64,000 bases of DNA from JALZAI01 sp038212215 (lineage in GTDB: Bacteria > Actinomycetota > Actinomycetes > Mycobacteriales > Jatrophihabitantaceae): assembly GCA_038212215.1 (NCBI GenBank), contig JBBQUT010000015.1, forward strand, positions 27,459-91,458, written 5' to 3'. The translations under genes and the position numbers were made by a program. The notes below the pieces were generated by a model. The model worked only from the letters and a program-made list of their open reading frames with translations. It searched no databases and was not told the origin of the DNA. This document shows, one piece after another, positions 17,044 through 25,815 of this stretch. Numbering within the stretch: position 1 is the stretch's first letter; the number at the start of each line of letters is the position of its first letter.

Positions 17044-18249
17044 TCAGTGTCCGGCGTCCCACCCACCGTGGTCGAAGTCGTGGCCGTCATCAACCCCACC
17101 GGTGGCGCTGTGGGCGCCGATGCCGGACCCGAACCCGCCCGCGTGGTCAGTTGCCATCGTGTGGGTCGCAAAGAGGTCCTCGTTGCCCGGCTGCAGACCG
17201 GCGGAGTTGAAGCTCTCCTGCGCCACCCCGAACGAGGGGTGCGACGACGGGTCGGTCGTGCCGATGCCGGGGATGATCGCTGCGTAGTTGAACCGGCCGG
17301 CGGCGTGGAATTCGGTGACCCCATCCTGCGGATCGGCGGCCTCGATGGTCATGCCGTTGCCCAGGCTGATCGCAACGTGCGCGATCGCCGGCTCACCGGT
17401 TCCGGGCTGCGGTTCGCTGGCGAAATGGAACAGCAGGGCGCCCGGCGTGTGGATGGCCTGATCGACTGGGATGAGCATGCCCTGCTTCTTGAGCGAAAGA
17501 TATTGGTACCCAGCGCCGTCGGGAAGTTCGACGCCGGCCTGGTGCGCGGCCCATTTTGTGAGGCCCGAGCAGTCGAATGCGGTGGGATCGGCCTGCCCGG
17601 CGCCCTTCGCGCCGAAGACGTAGGCGTCACCGCGCTGCGCCACCGCGGCGTCGATGAAGGTGTGCAGGGCGTCCGGATTCGCGTGGCCGGTGGGCGGATT
17701 CGCGTGGCCGGTAGCCGGAAGGTCAGCTGGAGGCGGGCCAAGACCGGCGGCATAGTCGAGTTGCTGCAACAGGTGCTGCTGGCTCGCATGCAGATCGGCG
17801 AGCGACTGCCCGTTCTCGATGTTGAAGTCGGGCGATTGTGTGGTGTCACCGGGACCGGTGGGCGCGCCTGCGTTGGGATCGGTCCAGGTGGTTGACCCGC
17901 CGCCGATCTGCACGTCTTCGCCGAGATACTTCTTGTAGAGCCCGCGCGTGTAGGTCGTCCACGGCGTCCAGCTGGTGCCGTGGTTGGACAGCTGGTAGGC
18001 GACGCGGGCATTTGTCGCCGGATCGAAAAGCTGGTCATTGGACGTGAGACCGTATTGATGCAAGCGCTCGGGACCGAGGTTGCCGATCATGTTGATCTGG
18101 AAAAGGCCGTAAGAATTGTCACCCGTGGACGCATTCGTATTGTGCGCTGTCGGGTGCGCACCCGACTCCGCTCGTGCTACCGCGACGGCGATGTCCAAAC
18201 CATGTCCGTGAAATCCCGCCGAAGCCAGCAACGCTCTCAATGAGGTCAT
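17044..18249 (-). CDS. Lysozyme-like plus NlpC/P60 peptidoglycan hydrolase
   Basis: The 401-residue protein has an N-terminal lytic-transglycosylase/lysozyme-like domain (VAVARAESGAHPTAHN with the likely catalytic Glu, NSYGLFQINM, YQLSNHGTSWTPWTTY), a helical linker, and an NlpC/P60 domain with the catalytic Cys in FDCSGLTKWA and His in IAHVAISLGNG. A duplicated ATGHANPPTGHANP stretch lies between the domains. There is no signal peptide or transmembrane helix, which is unusual for a wall hydrolase and fits either particle loading or release of particles by autolysis. GGAGG precedes the ATG by 7 nt. The C-terminus is His/Gly/Asp-rich. Confidence 0.88.
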   Translation of the reverse strand: MTSLRALLASAGFHGHGLDIAVAVARAESGAHPTAHNTNASTGDNSYGLFQINMIGNLGPERLHQYGLTSNDQLFDPATNARVAYQLSNHGTSWTPWTTYTRGLYKKYLGEDVQIGGGSTTWTDPNAGAPTGPGDTTQSPDFNIENGQSLADLHASQQHLLQQLDYAAGLGPPPADLPATGHANPPTGHANPDALHTFIDAAVAQRGDAYVFGAKGAGQADPTAFDCSGLTKWAAHQAGVELPDGAGYQYLSLKKQGMLIPVDQAIHTPGALLFHFASEPQPGTGEPAIAHVAISLGNGMTIEAADPQDGVTEFHAAGRFNYAAIIPGIGTTDPSSHPSFGVAQESFNSAGLQPGNEDLFATHTMATDHAGGFGSGIGAHSATGGVDDGHDFDHGGWDAGH

Positions 18250-18407
18250 CGGCCCGCCTCCCGGTCGATTGCTGTCCCTGCACGGACCGTAAACAGCAAG
18301 ATACGCGCGTGCACCTTGCCCACGCCACGGGTTAACGGATCAGCGCCCTGGAAGGTCGTCCAATTTACGACGGCAGAGGTGCGTCGAATCGCGGCTAGGC
18401 AAACTGG

Positions 18408-19703
18408 TCAGAGCCCCAGTTCGGCTTCGAGCTCGTTCATCTCCGTCAGGACCTCAGCCTCGATTTCGGCCTCGGCGACCCGAGCTTCCATGGCCAGCAA
18501 CGCCTGGTCCCCTTGTGCCACGGTGTTGGCGATGCGGGTGGCGAGTTGCTCCTCGACCGATTCTGCCGCACCTTCGGCGGCCGCCTCGGTCAAAGCCTCG
18601 ATGACCGCTTCGACGATCACCGGACCGGCGACCACTGCGACGATGGCGGCGAACGCGACCTCACCGATGGCGACCTGCGCCTGAGCGCCGGCCGCGTCGA
18701 TGTTGTCCTTCCAACTGAGGTATCGCCGCTGAGCTATGAGGAATTGACGGCGGGCGCGAGCGAGACTGGCGGTCGCGGCACGGACATCGCCCCGACCGAG
18801 GTCGGATTCGACCCGGAGGAGGGATCCGTGGGCGTCGGTCCAGATTGTGGGCGGTGGGACGTCGGTGTTGAACAGATGGTTGGTCCAGTATCCGACGAAC
18901 CCGGTGACCGACGGTGTGTTGATCAGGGCCGCCTGGGCCGCGTGTTCGGACTCGGTTTGGGTGAGGGCGTGGCCGGTTCGATCCGCAGCCGCGCGGATCT
19001 TGTCCAGCGCGGCTTTCTGGTCGGTCTCTTCCTCCTGGTGTGGGGGAACAACGACGGCGAGGAGGACCTGCCCGTGCTCAGCGCCGTACGCCTCCAGCGC
19101 CGGCGCACAGTCCAGACATGGGGGCCTGGAGACCGCCAGCGCCTTCAAAATGTGGTCGCCGGACATCAGCCGCTGTTCGGCGTCCCCGGGCGCGCCCGCC
19201 GGGCCGCGAGGCAATTTCGACGAGTCGCCGTCCCAGCGCCGCACCCCAAGCGAGGACAGCGCCGAGGTGATACCTGGGTGGTTCCAGTTGCCGTTGGCGG
19301 TCCAGTGCAGGATGGTGACATCCGGTTCGTCCGGGTCGACAACGGCACCGATCGCGAGGGTCTTCCACTTGCGCAGGATCGCCAGGGTCGCGGGGTCCTG
19401 CATCGCGTACACCTGCTGCAAGACATTGACGCAATCACCCAGAACCGCCGGGTTAGCCATGTACGGTGCGGGGGTCGCAGGCGGCGCGGACGGCGGGTTC
19501 CCCCGCTGCACGCTGCGCCGACTGACCTGCGACAACCACTTGCCGGCCGCCCGGTTTCCCGCGGTCCGCTGCACCGCCAACATCGCCGCCGGCGACCGCA
19601 TCACCGGCGGGGCGCCCGCGACCGAAGCCGCGGACGCCATCGACCGAACGGCGCGCTCCTTCTCAGCGTGCACCCCATCATCGGGCGCGTAGGAGTAGCC
19701 CAT
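18408..19703 (-). CDS. Putative injection-system cargo: AGN leader plus deaminase-like toxin domain
   Basis: The 431-residue protein carries MLAVQRTAGNRAAGKWL at residues 41-57, an AGN leader like that of the large protein at the left edge. Residues about 85-220 have a deaminase-superfamily pattern: an alpha/beta region (VTILHWTANGNWNH), a D174-A175-E176 motif (GAPGDAEQRLM) in the place of the usual H/C/DxE, and P195-C196-LD-C199 (RPPCLDCAPALEAYG) followed by a strand (VLLAVVVP). The C-terminal third is helical with a hydrophobic stretch at about 344-372 and an acidic tail. The start is weakly supported: no clear ribosome site is seen, but TAGCTT lies 6 nt upstream, suggesting a leaderless mRNA. 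Toxin activity and delivery are inferences. Confidence 0.72.
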   Translation of the reverse strand: MGYSYAPDDGVHAEKERAVRSMASAASVAGAPPVMRSPAAMLAVQRTAGNRAAGKWLSQVSRRSVQRGNPPSAPPATPAPYMANPAVLGDCVNVLQQVYAMQDPATLAILRKWKTLAIGAVVDPDEPDVTILHWTANGNWNHPGITSALSSLGVRRWDGDSSKLPRGPAGAPGDAEQRLMSGDHILKALAVSRPPCLDCAPALEAYGAEHGQVLLAVVVPPHQEEETDQKAALDKIRAAADRTGHALTQTESEHAAQAALINTPSVTGFVGYWTNHLFNTDVPPPTIWTDAHGSLLRVESDLGRGDVRAATASLARARRQFLIAQRRYLSWKDNIDAAGAQAQVAIGEVAFAAIVAVVAGPVIVEAVIEALTEAAAEGAAESVEEQLATRIANTVAQGDQALLAMEARVAEAEIEAEVLTEMNELEAELGL

Positions 19704-20129
19704 TCAGGCAAGCTATGCCCGATGATCGCAGACGCACCGGTAGCGACCGGTCCTCTGCCCACTGAACGGGTCACTTTGCCCGCAAGGGCATCCCTACGGG
19801 GCATCAGCGACGGGGCGTGCGTGGCCCGACATCGCCCACGTTATCGGCTGGGCGTCCAACGGTGCGAACGACGAGACGAACTTGCGGCCAGCGGATGATC
19901 GCGTGCCTTCTGCTGCCTTTGGTCGTGTTGAGCCTTGCGTTAGGCAACGTGCAGCGTTGGGCTGGCGTCGGTGCGTCTGTAAGGATGACGTACCCGTCCG
20001 GGGAGCTGATCATGTGACGTTCGAGGAGTACCTCGCTCGGCACGGTCCTTCGTTACCCCGGTTGTCCTTCGTACGGGCATCATGGTCGCCAGCAGATGAT
20101 GACAGGCACCGCCCGGTCTGGACTTGGCT
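19704..20129. other. No convincing gene
   Basis: I see no supported coding region here. Two overlapping reading frames of about 80-120 codons exist on opposite strands but show no recognisable motif. The segment separates the injection cluster from the patchwork region and presumably contains the promoter of the cargo gene at its left end. Confidence 0.5.
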
Positions 20130-20736
20130 TCATGGTTTCTTGCGCGCGCGGAACAGCGCGTCGATCGCCGGTCGATCCGCGCCGGCGACTGGACGTAGTA
20201 CCCATTCGCACGTGTCCACGATGGCAGCGGGGTCGAGACCTAGGACGCGCTAGCGGACGTCGTCTGCCGTGTAGAGCGCGGCTGGGTCCTGGGGGCCACC
20301 CGCCCCGTGGGTGAGGTTGCGGGAGTCGTGGGCGACGACCAGCAGGGTGCCACCGGGCGCGAGTGCGTTCCATGCGGGTGCTAGGGCGGCGTCGCGGTCG
20401 GGCGGCGGGAGTTGCAGGTAGACCACGATGACGAGGTCGAATGTCGCGCGGAACGCGAGCTGTGTCGCGTCCGCGCAGAGCCAGGTGACCGACGCGCCTT
20501 CATCGAGCGTCTCGGCCTTGCGGATCGCTTCAGTGGAGAAATCGACCCGGTGGCGCGCCATCCGCAGCCCGCGAGCCACACGCTGTTGCGTCCCTCGCCG
20601 CAGGCGAGGTCCAGCGCGGCCCCGGGCGGAAGATCGGCAGTTTCGCGTTCGACCAGATGTTCGGGCCGTGGCCGCAGACCACGTCGCGACCGGCATAGCG
20701 TTCGTCCCATTCGGCGGCGGACGTGGTGGCAGGCAT
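20130..20736 (-). pseudogene. Frameshifted class I SAM-dependent methyltransferase
   Basis: Methyltransferase homology is split over three frames. Frame one holds MPATTSAAEWDERYAGRD with GGAG 6 nt before its ATG. Frame two holds the SAM motif LPPGAALDLACGEGRNSVWL. Frame three holds VDFSTEAIRKAETLDE, FDLVIVVYLQLP and APGGTLLVVAHDSRNLTHGA. The third frame hits a TAG at 20252-20250 and then continues in register through WVLRPVAGADRPAIDALFRA to a TGA at 20132-20130. Two frameshifts plus one nonsense codon make it inactive. The intact family contains TehB/UbiE-like enzymes; the substrate is unknown. Confidence 0.85.
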
Positions 20737-20853
20737 TGTGTTCTCCAGCTCCTGGGTTCGGCTCATCTCGGGATTGCTCCTCAACCGGTGTGGATGGCTT
20801 TCTGAATATCGGCTGCGGGGAGTTCCTTGGTGCAGAGAATTCAGTCGCTGCAT

Positions 20854-21151
20854 TCAATGCCCCGGGTCGTAGTCATCCATGTGGTCTTCGGCGGTCTGCA
20901 GGGCCTGGATCAGCCGGAGGATCTCATCGACGTTGCGGCCGGTGCTCAGCGGATCGTAGATCATCGCCCGCACGATCCCGGTCGGGTCGGTGGCGAAGAC
21001 GGCGCGCACGGCTTTGGTGGTGTCCTCGCCAGGCATGATCATCGCGTATGTGGTGGCGATCTCCATGCTGATGTCCTCGATCGGCGGGAGGCGATCGGAG
21101 CCTGGGTGGTGACCGCGTTAAGGCGGGTGCCGGGTCTGCGATTCGAGGCAT
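20854..21151 (-). pseudogene. Peroxiredoxin remnant
   Basis: The C-terminal part of a 1-Cys-type peroxiredoxin is intact (MIMPGEDTTKAVRAVF, GIVRAMIYDPLSTGRN, VDEILRLIQALQTAEDH). An upstream MPRIADPAP fragment in another frame matches the usual peroxiredoxin start. The thioredoxin-fold core with the peroxidatic Cys (PVCTTE region) is missing, so an internal deletion has removed the active site. Confidence 0.75.
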
Positions 21152-21187
21152 CGTTGGGGGTGGGTGAGATTTCGATGGTGCACATCA

Positions 21188-21388
21188 TCAGTGCACGGAC
21201 ATCGGGCACCATCCGGTGGCGACCATGAGCAGCTGATTGCCCCCGACCACGGTAGGCACGACGAGGAACCATGGCGAGACGGCGGCGGTGAGCAGGACAC
21301 CGGCGAGGGTGACTGTCCCGGCGAGCAGGAACAGGATCCGGTGCAGCGGCCAGGAGCCGGTTGCTGCGACTGGCGGCGTGCAGGTCAT
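21188..21388 (-). CDS. DUF2892-like two-helix membrane protein
   Basis: The 66-residue product has two hydrophobic helices (ILFLLAGTVTLAGVLLTAA and WFLVVPTVVGGNQLLMVATG) followed by the CPMS motif found in YgaP-type DUF2892 proteins. The end after CPMSVH is slightly shorter than usual, so the last turns may be lost. The ATG overlaps the stop of the DUF302 gene (ATGA). Such proteins accompany sulfur-stress genes such as those controlled by CstR-like repressors, consistent with the nearby regulator. Confidence 0.7.
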   Translation of the reverse strand: MTCTPPVAATGSWPLHRILFLLAGTVTLAGVLLTAAVSPWFLVVPTVVGGNQLLMVATGWCPMSVH

Positions 21389-21792
21389 GCGCTGAGCGCC
21401 CCGGTGAGGGCCTGCAGGGCGGCGGTCAGCTTGGTGCGCGCCTCGGCGGCGACGGGCTCGAGGGCTGGGTTGCCGGTGAAGGTGACCATGACGCCGGGAT
21501 CGAGTGCCTCCACGACGGTGCGCTGCTCGCCGATCGAGCGCAGGACGACGTTGCAGGGCAGCAGCAGCCCGATCGAGGTCTCGGCCTCGAGGGCGCGGTC
21601 GGCGAGAACGGGGTTGCACGCGCCGAGGATGACCTGCGGCGCCACGTCCTTGCCGATCTTCTTCTTCAGGGTGGCAGCGATGTCGATCTCGGTGAGGACG
21701 CCGAAACCGTGCTCGGCCAGCGCCGCGACGACGCGTTCTCGTGCCGTTGCCATGTCTGTGTCCAGCTCGATGCTGATCCCGTAGTTGCTCAT
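21385..21792 (-). CDS. DUF302 family protein
   Basis: The 135-residue protein starts MSNYGISIELDTDMATARER after a strong AAGGAG. It carries the DUF302 core: VVAALAEHGFGVLTEIDIAA, LKKKIGKDV, VILGACNPVLADRALEAE and LLLPCNVVLR. The ACNP and LPCN cysteines could bind metal or sulfur species. DUF302 proteins are frequently linked to thiol, sulfide and metal stress operons; the molecular function is not established. It is coupled to the DUF2892 gene and lies downstream of the MMPL exporter on the same strand. Confidence 0.9.
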   Translation of the reverse strand: MSNYGISIELDTDMATARERVVAALAEHGFGVLTEIDIAATLKKKIGKDVAPQVILGACNPVLADRALEAETSIGLLLPCNVVLRSIGEQRTVVEALDPGVMVTFTGNPALEPVAAEARTKLTAALQALTGALSA

Positions 21793-21916
21793 GTTGTTCT
21801 CCTTCGTCGTGGTCATCGTGTTCGGGTGGTCGGGGCGTGGCCAGAGGCGGCCGACCCCTCTTGCCGTCGGCGGCCGAGGACCCTGCTTTCGGGAGTGGCG
21901 CCGGTCGGCCTTGGGG

Positions 21917-24187
21917 TCAGTGGGAGAAGCGGACGTTGGGGAGCAGCCGGTCGAGCCAGCGGGGTGCGTGCCAGGCCGCGTGTCCGGTCAGGCGAAGCAC
22001 GACCGGCAGCACGATCAGGCGGATGCACAGCGCGTCGAGGAAGACGGCGACGGCGAGGATGATGCCCATCTCCTTCGGCGCGAGCGGCCCGGACAGGGCG
22101 AAGGTGAGGAACACCGCCACCATCACTCCGGCGGCCGCGACGACGACGCGTCCGGACGTGCGCAGCGCTTCACGCATCGCGTGCTGCGGGTCGCCGGTGG
22201 CGTCGTAGTGCTCCCGCGCGGCCGAGAGCAGGAACAGCGTGTAGTCCATCGCCACGCCCGAGAGCATGGCTCCGAAGAACAACGGTCCCCAGGCATCCAC
22301 GAAGCCTTGGGGCTGGAAGTTCAGCAGCCCGGACAGGTGCCCGTCCTGAAAGATGAGTTTCGCGACGCCGAACGCGGCGGCAATCGATGCCAGGTTGGTG
22401 ACGGTGCCGACGAAGGCGACCAGGGGGCTGCCCAGTGCCACCAGCAGCAGCAGGAACCCCAGCCCGATGAGCAGGCCGAACACCAGCGGCGTGCGGGCGG
22501 ACAGCACAGTCTCCAGGTCATGGTTCTCCGCAGCAGCGCCGCCGACCAGCGAGCCGGTGGGAAGTTCGGTGCGGATCCGCTCGATGGTGGCCCCGGTGGC
22601 CGGTGCCGAGGCATCGGTGCTCGGGACGGCCATGAGCATCGTCCAGCCGTTGCTCGTAGCGGCAGGAATGGTCGCGGCGATGCCGCTGTCCGCGGCGAGG
22701 GCCCGCTTCGCCGCGTCGGCCTGTGCGGTCGGGGTGAGGACCTGAAGCATGCCCGGTGCGCCCGGACCGAAGGACGACACGACCTGGTGGTAGCCGGCCC
22801 GCGCCGATTGGTCGGTCGGGATGATCGTGATCGAGGGCATGCCGGCGCGCAGGCCGAGCACGGGCGCGGCCAGGATGGCGAGGGCGGCGATGACCAGTCC
22901 GCCGGCCAGCCACGGGCGGCGGTGCAGCAGGGCGCCCCAGCGGTGCAGGTGCAGTTCCAGGCCGCGCCGCGGGCCCTCGGTGGGCGCCGTGGCCGATGCG
23001 GCAGCAACAGCATCGGCGTGGCGTGCGTCGCGCCGCCGGGAGCCCGGTAGCCGGACGTGTCCGGCGTCGACCTTGGTGCCGAGATTGCCGAGCACGGCGG
23101 GCAGCAGGGTGAGGGTCGCCGCGAGCACGGCGATGACGGAGAGCATGATGCCCAGCGCCATCGAGCGGAACGCGGGGCTCGGCACGAGCAGCACGGTCGA
23201 CAAGGACACGAGCACGGTGACGCCGGAGAAGGCGATCGCCTTGCCGGCGGTGCCCATGGTCTCGGCGATCGCGTCGATCGAGGCCTGCCGGTCACCGGGT
23301 TGGGCGTTGCGGCGTTGCAGCGCGGCGCGGAAGCGGACCACGAGGAACAGCGCGTAGTCGATGCCGAGGGCGAGGGCGAACATCATCGCGAAGTTCAGGG
23401 CCCAGACACTCACCGGTGCGATGTGGGTGGAGATGACGAGCGCGCCCGCGGCGGTCAGCAGACCGATCATGGTGAGCATCAGTGGCAGACCGGCGGCGAC
23501 GAGGCTGCCGAACGCGAGCACGAGCACGATCATCGTCACCGGCCACGACAGCACTTCGGACTTGATCATCGCCGCATGGTTCACCTTGTTGAAGTCCGAC
23601 CACAGCGCGCTGTCGCCGGTGAGGTTCACCGAGACGCCCGAGGTCGCGAGCTTGCCGACCGGACCGGTGAGATCGTCCGCGGCGCGCACCATCGCGTTCG
23701 CGTCGCCCGCGGCGCCGCCCTGCACGATAGCCGTCGTCGCGTCCCGCGACAGCGAGACGCCGGGCCGCGGGCCGACGACGACGCTGACGCGCGGGTCGGC
23801 CTTGAGCAGGGTCTCGGCGCGGGCGACGATGCGCTGGGCCCCGGGGTCGTCCGCGATCCGACCGTGGCCGTCGTGGATCACGATCTGCAGGGCGGTCGCG
23901 CCCAGACCCTGGAAGTTCTTCTCGATCACCGAACGAGCCTGGACCGACCGGCTGCCGCTGTCCTGCCAACCGGCACCGGACAGTGCGGACTCCACGCGCG
24001 GCGCGAATGCGCCGAACACAGCAAGCACAAACAGCCACAGCACCAGCACCGCTCGCAGGTGCGACCCGGTCCAGGCGCCGAGCCGAGCAAGACCCTTGCG
24101 GGCGACTAGCTGGCTCTGCGGGTCGAGTCGACCGGCAGGCACGCCCGTCGGCACGCCATCCGGCGCACGGTGGTCAGTGGTGGTCAC
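21917..24187 (-). CDS. MMPL/RND-family membrane exporter
   Basis: The 756-residue protein follows GGAG by 8 nt at a GTG at 24187. It has an N-terminal transmembrane helix (AVLVLWLFVLAVFGAFAP), a large extracytoplasmic loop, five helices including the MMPL signature GIDYALFLVVRFRAALQRR, a cytoplasmic linker, and a repeat of the layout ending with AMDYTLFLLSAAREHYDATG and AVFLTFALSGPLAPKEMGI. Such pumps use proton motive force to export lipids or small molecules. It sits between the CstR-like repressor and DUF302/DUF2892 and is likely in the same regulon. A 47-bp fragment related to its 3' region occurs at 39421. Confidence 0.92.
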   Translation of the reverse strand: MTTTDHRAPDGVPTGVPAGRLDPQSQLVARKGLARLGAWTGSHLRAVLVLWLFVLAVFGAFAPRVESALSGAGWQDSGSRSVQARSVIEKNFQGLGATALQIVIHDGHGRIADDPGAQRIVARAETLLKADPRVSVVVGPRPGVSLSRDATTAIVQGGAAGDANAMVRAADDLTGPVGKLATSGVSVNLTGDSALWSDFNKVNHAAMIKSEVLSWPVTMIVLVLAFGSLVAAGLPLMLTMIGLLTAAGALVISTHIAPVSVWALNFAMMFALALGIDYALFLVVRFRAALQRRNAQPGDRQASIDAIAETMGTAGKAIAFSGVTVLVSLSTVLLVPSPAFRSMALGIMLSVIAVLAATLTLLPAVLGNLGTKVDAGHVRLPGSRRRDARHADAVAAASATAPTEGPRRGLELHLHRWGALLHRRPWLAGGLVIAALAILAAPVLGLRAGMPSITIIPTDQSARAGYHQVVSSFGPGAPGMLQVLTPTAQADAAKRALAADSGIAATIPAATSNGWTMLMAVPSTDASAPATGATIERIRTELPTGSLVGGAAAENHDLETVLSARTPLVFGLLIGLGFLLLLVALGSPLVAFVGTVTNLASIAAAFGVAKLIFQDGHLSGLLNFQPQGFVDAWGPLFFGAMLSGVAMDYTLFLLSAAREHYDATGDPQHAMREALRTSGRVVVAAAGVMVAVFLTFALSGPLAPKEMGIILAVAVFLDALCIRLIVLPVVLRLTGHAAWHAPRWLDRLLPNVRFSH

Positions 24188-24273
24188 AGTCGGTCTCCAT
24201 AGAGTACGGGGCAGGGTATCTAGCGCGGTTGCGGCGGAAGAGCTCAATCATGTCCGGATCGGCGGCGCGAAGA

Positions 24274-24543
24274 TCAGGCGAGGGTGAGAAAGAGCTTCTC
24301 CATCTGCTCGGCGCTCATCGGCTCCGCCTCGCCGTTCGCGCTGGCCGTCAGGCACTGCTTCATGCCTGCAGAGAGAAGCTTGAAACCAGCTCGGTCCAGC
24401 GCGCGGCTGGCCGCGGCGAGCTGCGTGACGACGTCCGCGCAGTCACGCTTGTTCTCCAGCATTCGGACGATGCCGCCCACCTGGCCCTCGATACGGCGCA
24501 GCCGTTTGATGACGTCCTCGGTGGCCACGGCCTCGATCTCCAT
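24274..24543 (-). CDS. CsoR-superfamily repressor, CstR-like
   Basis: The 89-residue protein (MEIEAVATEDVIKRLRRIEG) belongs to the DUF156 CsoR/RcnR/CstR family. Cys35 and Cys64 are in the CsoR ligand positions, but position 60, His in copper-sensing CsoR, is Gly. A two-Cys, no-His pattern is that of CstR-type persulfide sensors. A C-tract/G-tract palindrome lies about 70 bp upstream. Together with DUF302, DUF2892 and the peroxiredoxin remnant this points to reactive-sulfur control rather than copper; the assignment is inferred from residues and context. Confidence 0.85.
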   Translation of the reverse strand: MEIEAVATEDVIKRLRRIEGQVGGIVRMLENKRDCADVVTQLAAASRALDRAGFKLLSAGMKQCLTASANGEAEPMSAEQMEKLFLTLA

Positions 24544-24555
24544 AGCCTGAAGCCT

Positions 24556-24628
24556 ACCCATACCCCTACCCGTACACAAGCGGAAGGTGTTGTCGTATGC
24601 TCGATGTCACGTATACCCCGCCGGGTAC
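24556..24628. promoter_or_regulatory. CsoR/CstR-type operator candidates
   Basis: GTATACCCCGCCGGGTAC at 24611-24628 is an imperfect palindrome (ACCCCG/CCGGGT inside GTA...TAC) of the kind bound by CsoR-family repressors. A second C-rich box (CATACCCCTACCCGTAC) lies closer to the repressor start. Both lie upstream of the minus-strand regulator, suggesting autoregulation. No plus-strand gene starts here. Confidence 0.5.
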
Positions 24629-24890
24629 CGCCGATTGAGGGAGTTGAGCATAGTGTGCTCGCCTGCGCGAGGCCCGACGTGCGGGGAGACGACCTGGCGC
24701 GGATCCGGTCAACACGTCGACGCGGTGATGCCCAGCGTCACTGCGCAGGACCGATGCCGTCGCGTCCGCTGCGCAGACTGATTCTTCTGCACCAAGGTCA
24801 TCCCCACCGACGCGATCGACACCGCCATCCGCGTCATGGCACGTGCCGGCAGCCGAGTCCGTGCTGAAGTAGTCCTCGCGTGCCTGCGGA

Positions 24891-25514
24891 ATGCGAACAT
24901 CTCAACCACCAATAGGCTCACCGGGCTTGAACGAGCACCTGCCCCACGGCTGCGACCAGGACGCAACGGGAGCACAGAGGCGCAACGGAGTCCGAGACAC
25001 CGATCCGGCCAGACCCGTTCGATCCACAGAACGACTCGACAACCTGCTTGCGCCCGACTTCGTTGAAATCGGCGCCTCAGCACCGCTCCGATCGAAGGCC
25101 GAGATCATCCGCGGGCTGGTTTCGGGCACGCGCACTGAGCGCGGCGCCATCGAGCCGAGCGAGATCACCGGCAGGGCCGTCGGCCCGTACCTGGTCGCCC
25201 TCCATTCATCACCGCAACGGGTGGCCGGCGAGTGCGACGCAGTCCCGATCTCGTTTCGCAGCACCGCCATCCAGGCGGACGGTGACCAATGGCGGGTGAT
25301 CGGAGCGGTCACCGCCCACGGCAGCACCCAACCGGTCGAGATCACTGTCGACCGGGCCACCGCTTCCGGGACCGACATCACCATCCACGCCGTCGCACAG
25401 ATCGACCGATACGCATTCGGGGTCACCGGAGTCAAAGGCATGGCCGGCCGGCACGTCACCATCGACTTCGACCTCATCGCCGCGACGACATCAACGTCTG
25501 CCGGCAGCCTGTAG
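24891..25514 (+). pseudogene. Chimeric NTF2-like/YceI remnant
   Basis: The frame joins two unrelated family fragments. Around residues 48-85, RLDNLLAPDFVEIGASAP and KAEIIRGL resemble the DUF4440/SnoaL NTF2-like family. From about residue 115, VPISFRSTAIQADGDQW and PVEITVDRATASGTDITIHA, then DRYAFGVTG and GRHVTIDFDLIA, are the C-terminal half of a YceI lipocalin-like protein. The N-terminal YceI half is absent. I interpret this as deletion fusion rather than a genuine two-domain protein, but the frame is open and expression is possible. Confidence 0.55.
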
Positions 25515-25815
25515 CGGGATCCGCTTCCGAGAACCTGATCCGTGGCGTGCGGACCCGATGAGATGCCGAACTCGTCGCCACAAGCGGATCCGCTTGCGGT
25601 CGCCGACGACGTCGGCAATGTGCACCTCGGGCGAGGCCCACACGGTGCCCGACGTCGGGCCGGCCCCGAGACGAGAAGGGCGGGCCGAACCACTTTTGGC
25701 GATCGTTCCATCAGCGCGGTCCTGAGCGATTCCGCCCCACAATCGTGTCGAGAACGCCCGGTCGGCTCCGTCCCTTCAGGTGTATCGCGAAGCGGAATAC
25801 CGGAGGATGGATCTC
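25515..25815. other. Intergenic region with AGCGGATCCGCT palindromes
   Basis: No supported gene. Two related palindromic boxes (AGCGGGATCCGCT near 25512 and AGCGGATCCGCTT near 25580) face each other about 65 bp apart. The 3' end contains the GGAGG site of the VOC gene. Confidence 0.4.

Noticed and set aside
24274..24543. Copper-sensing CsoR assignment for this regulator
   Set aside because: The ligand His is replaced by Gly at position 60; the neighbouring genes fit sulfur stress better.
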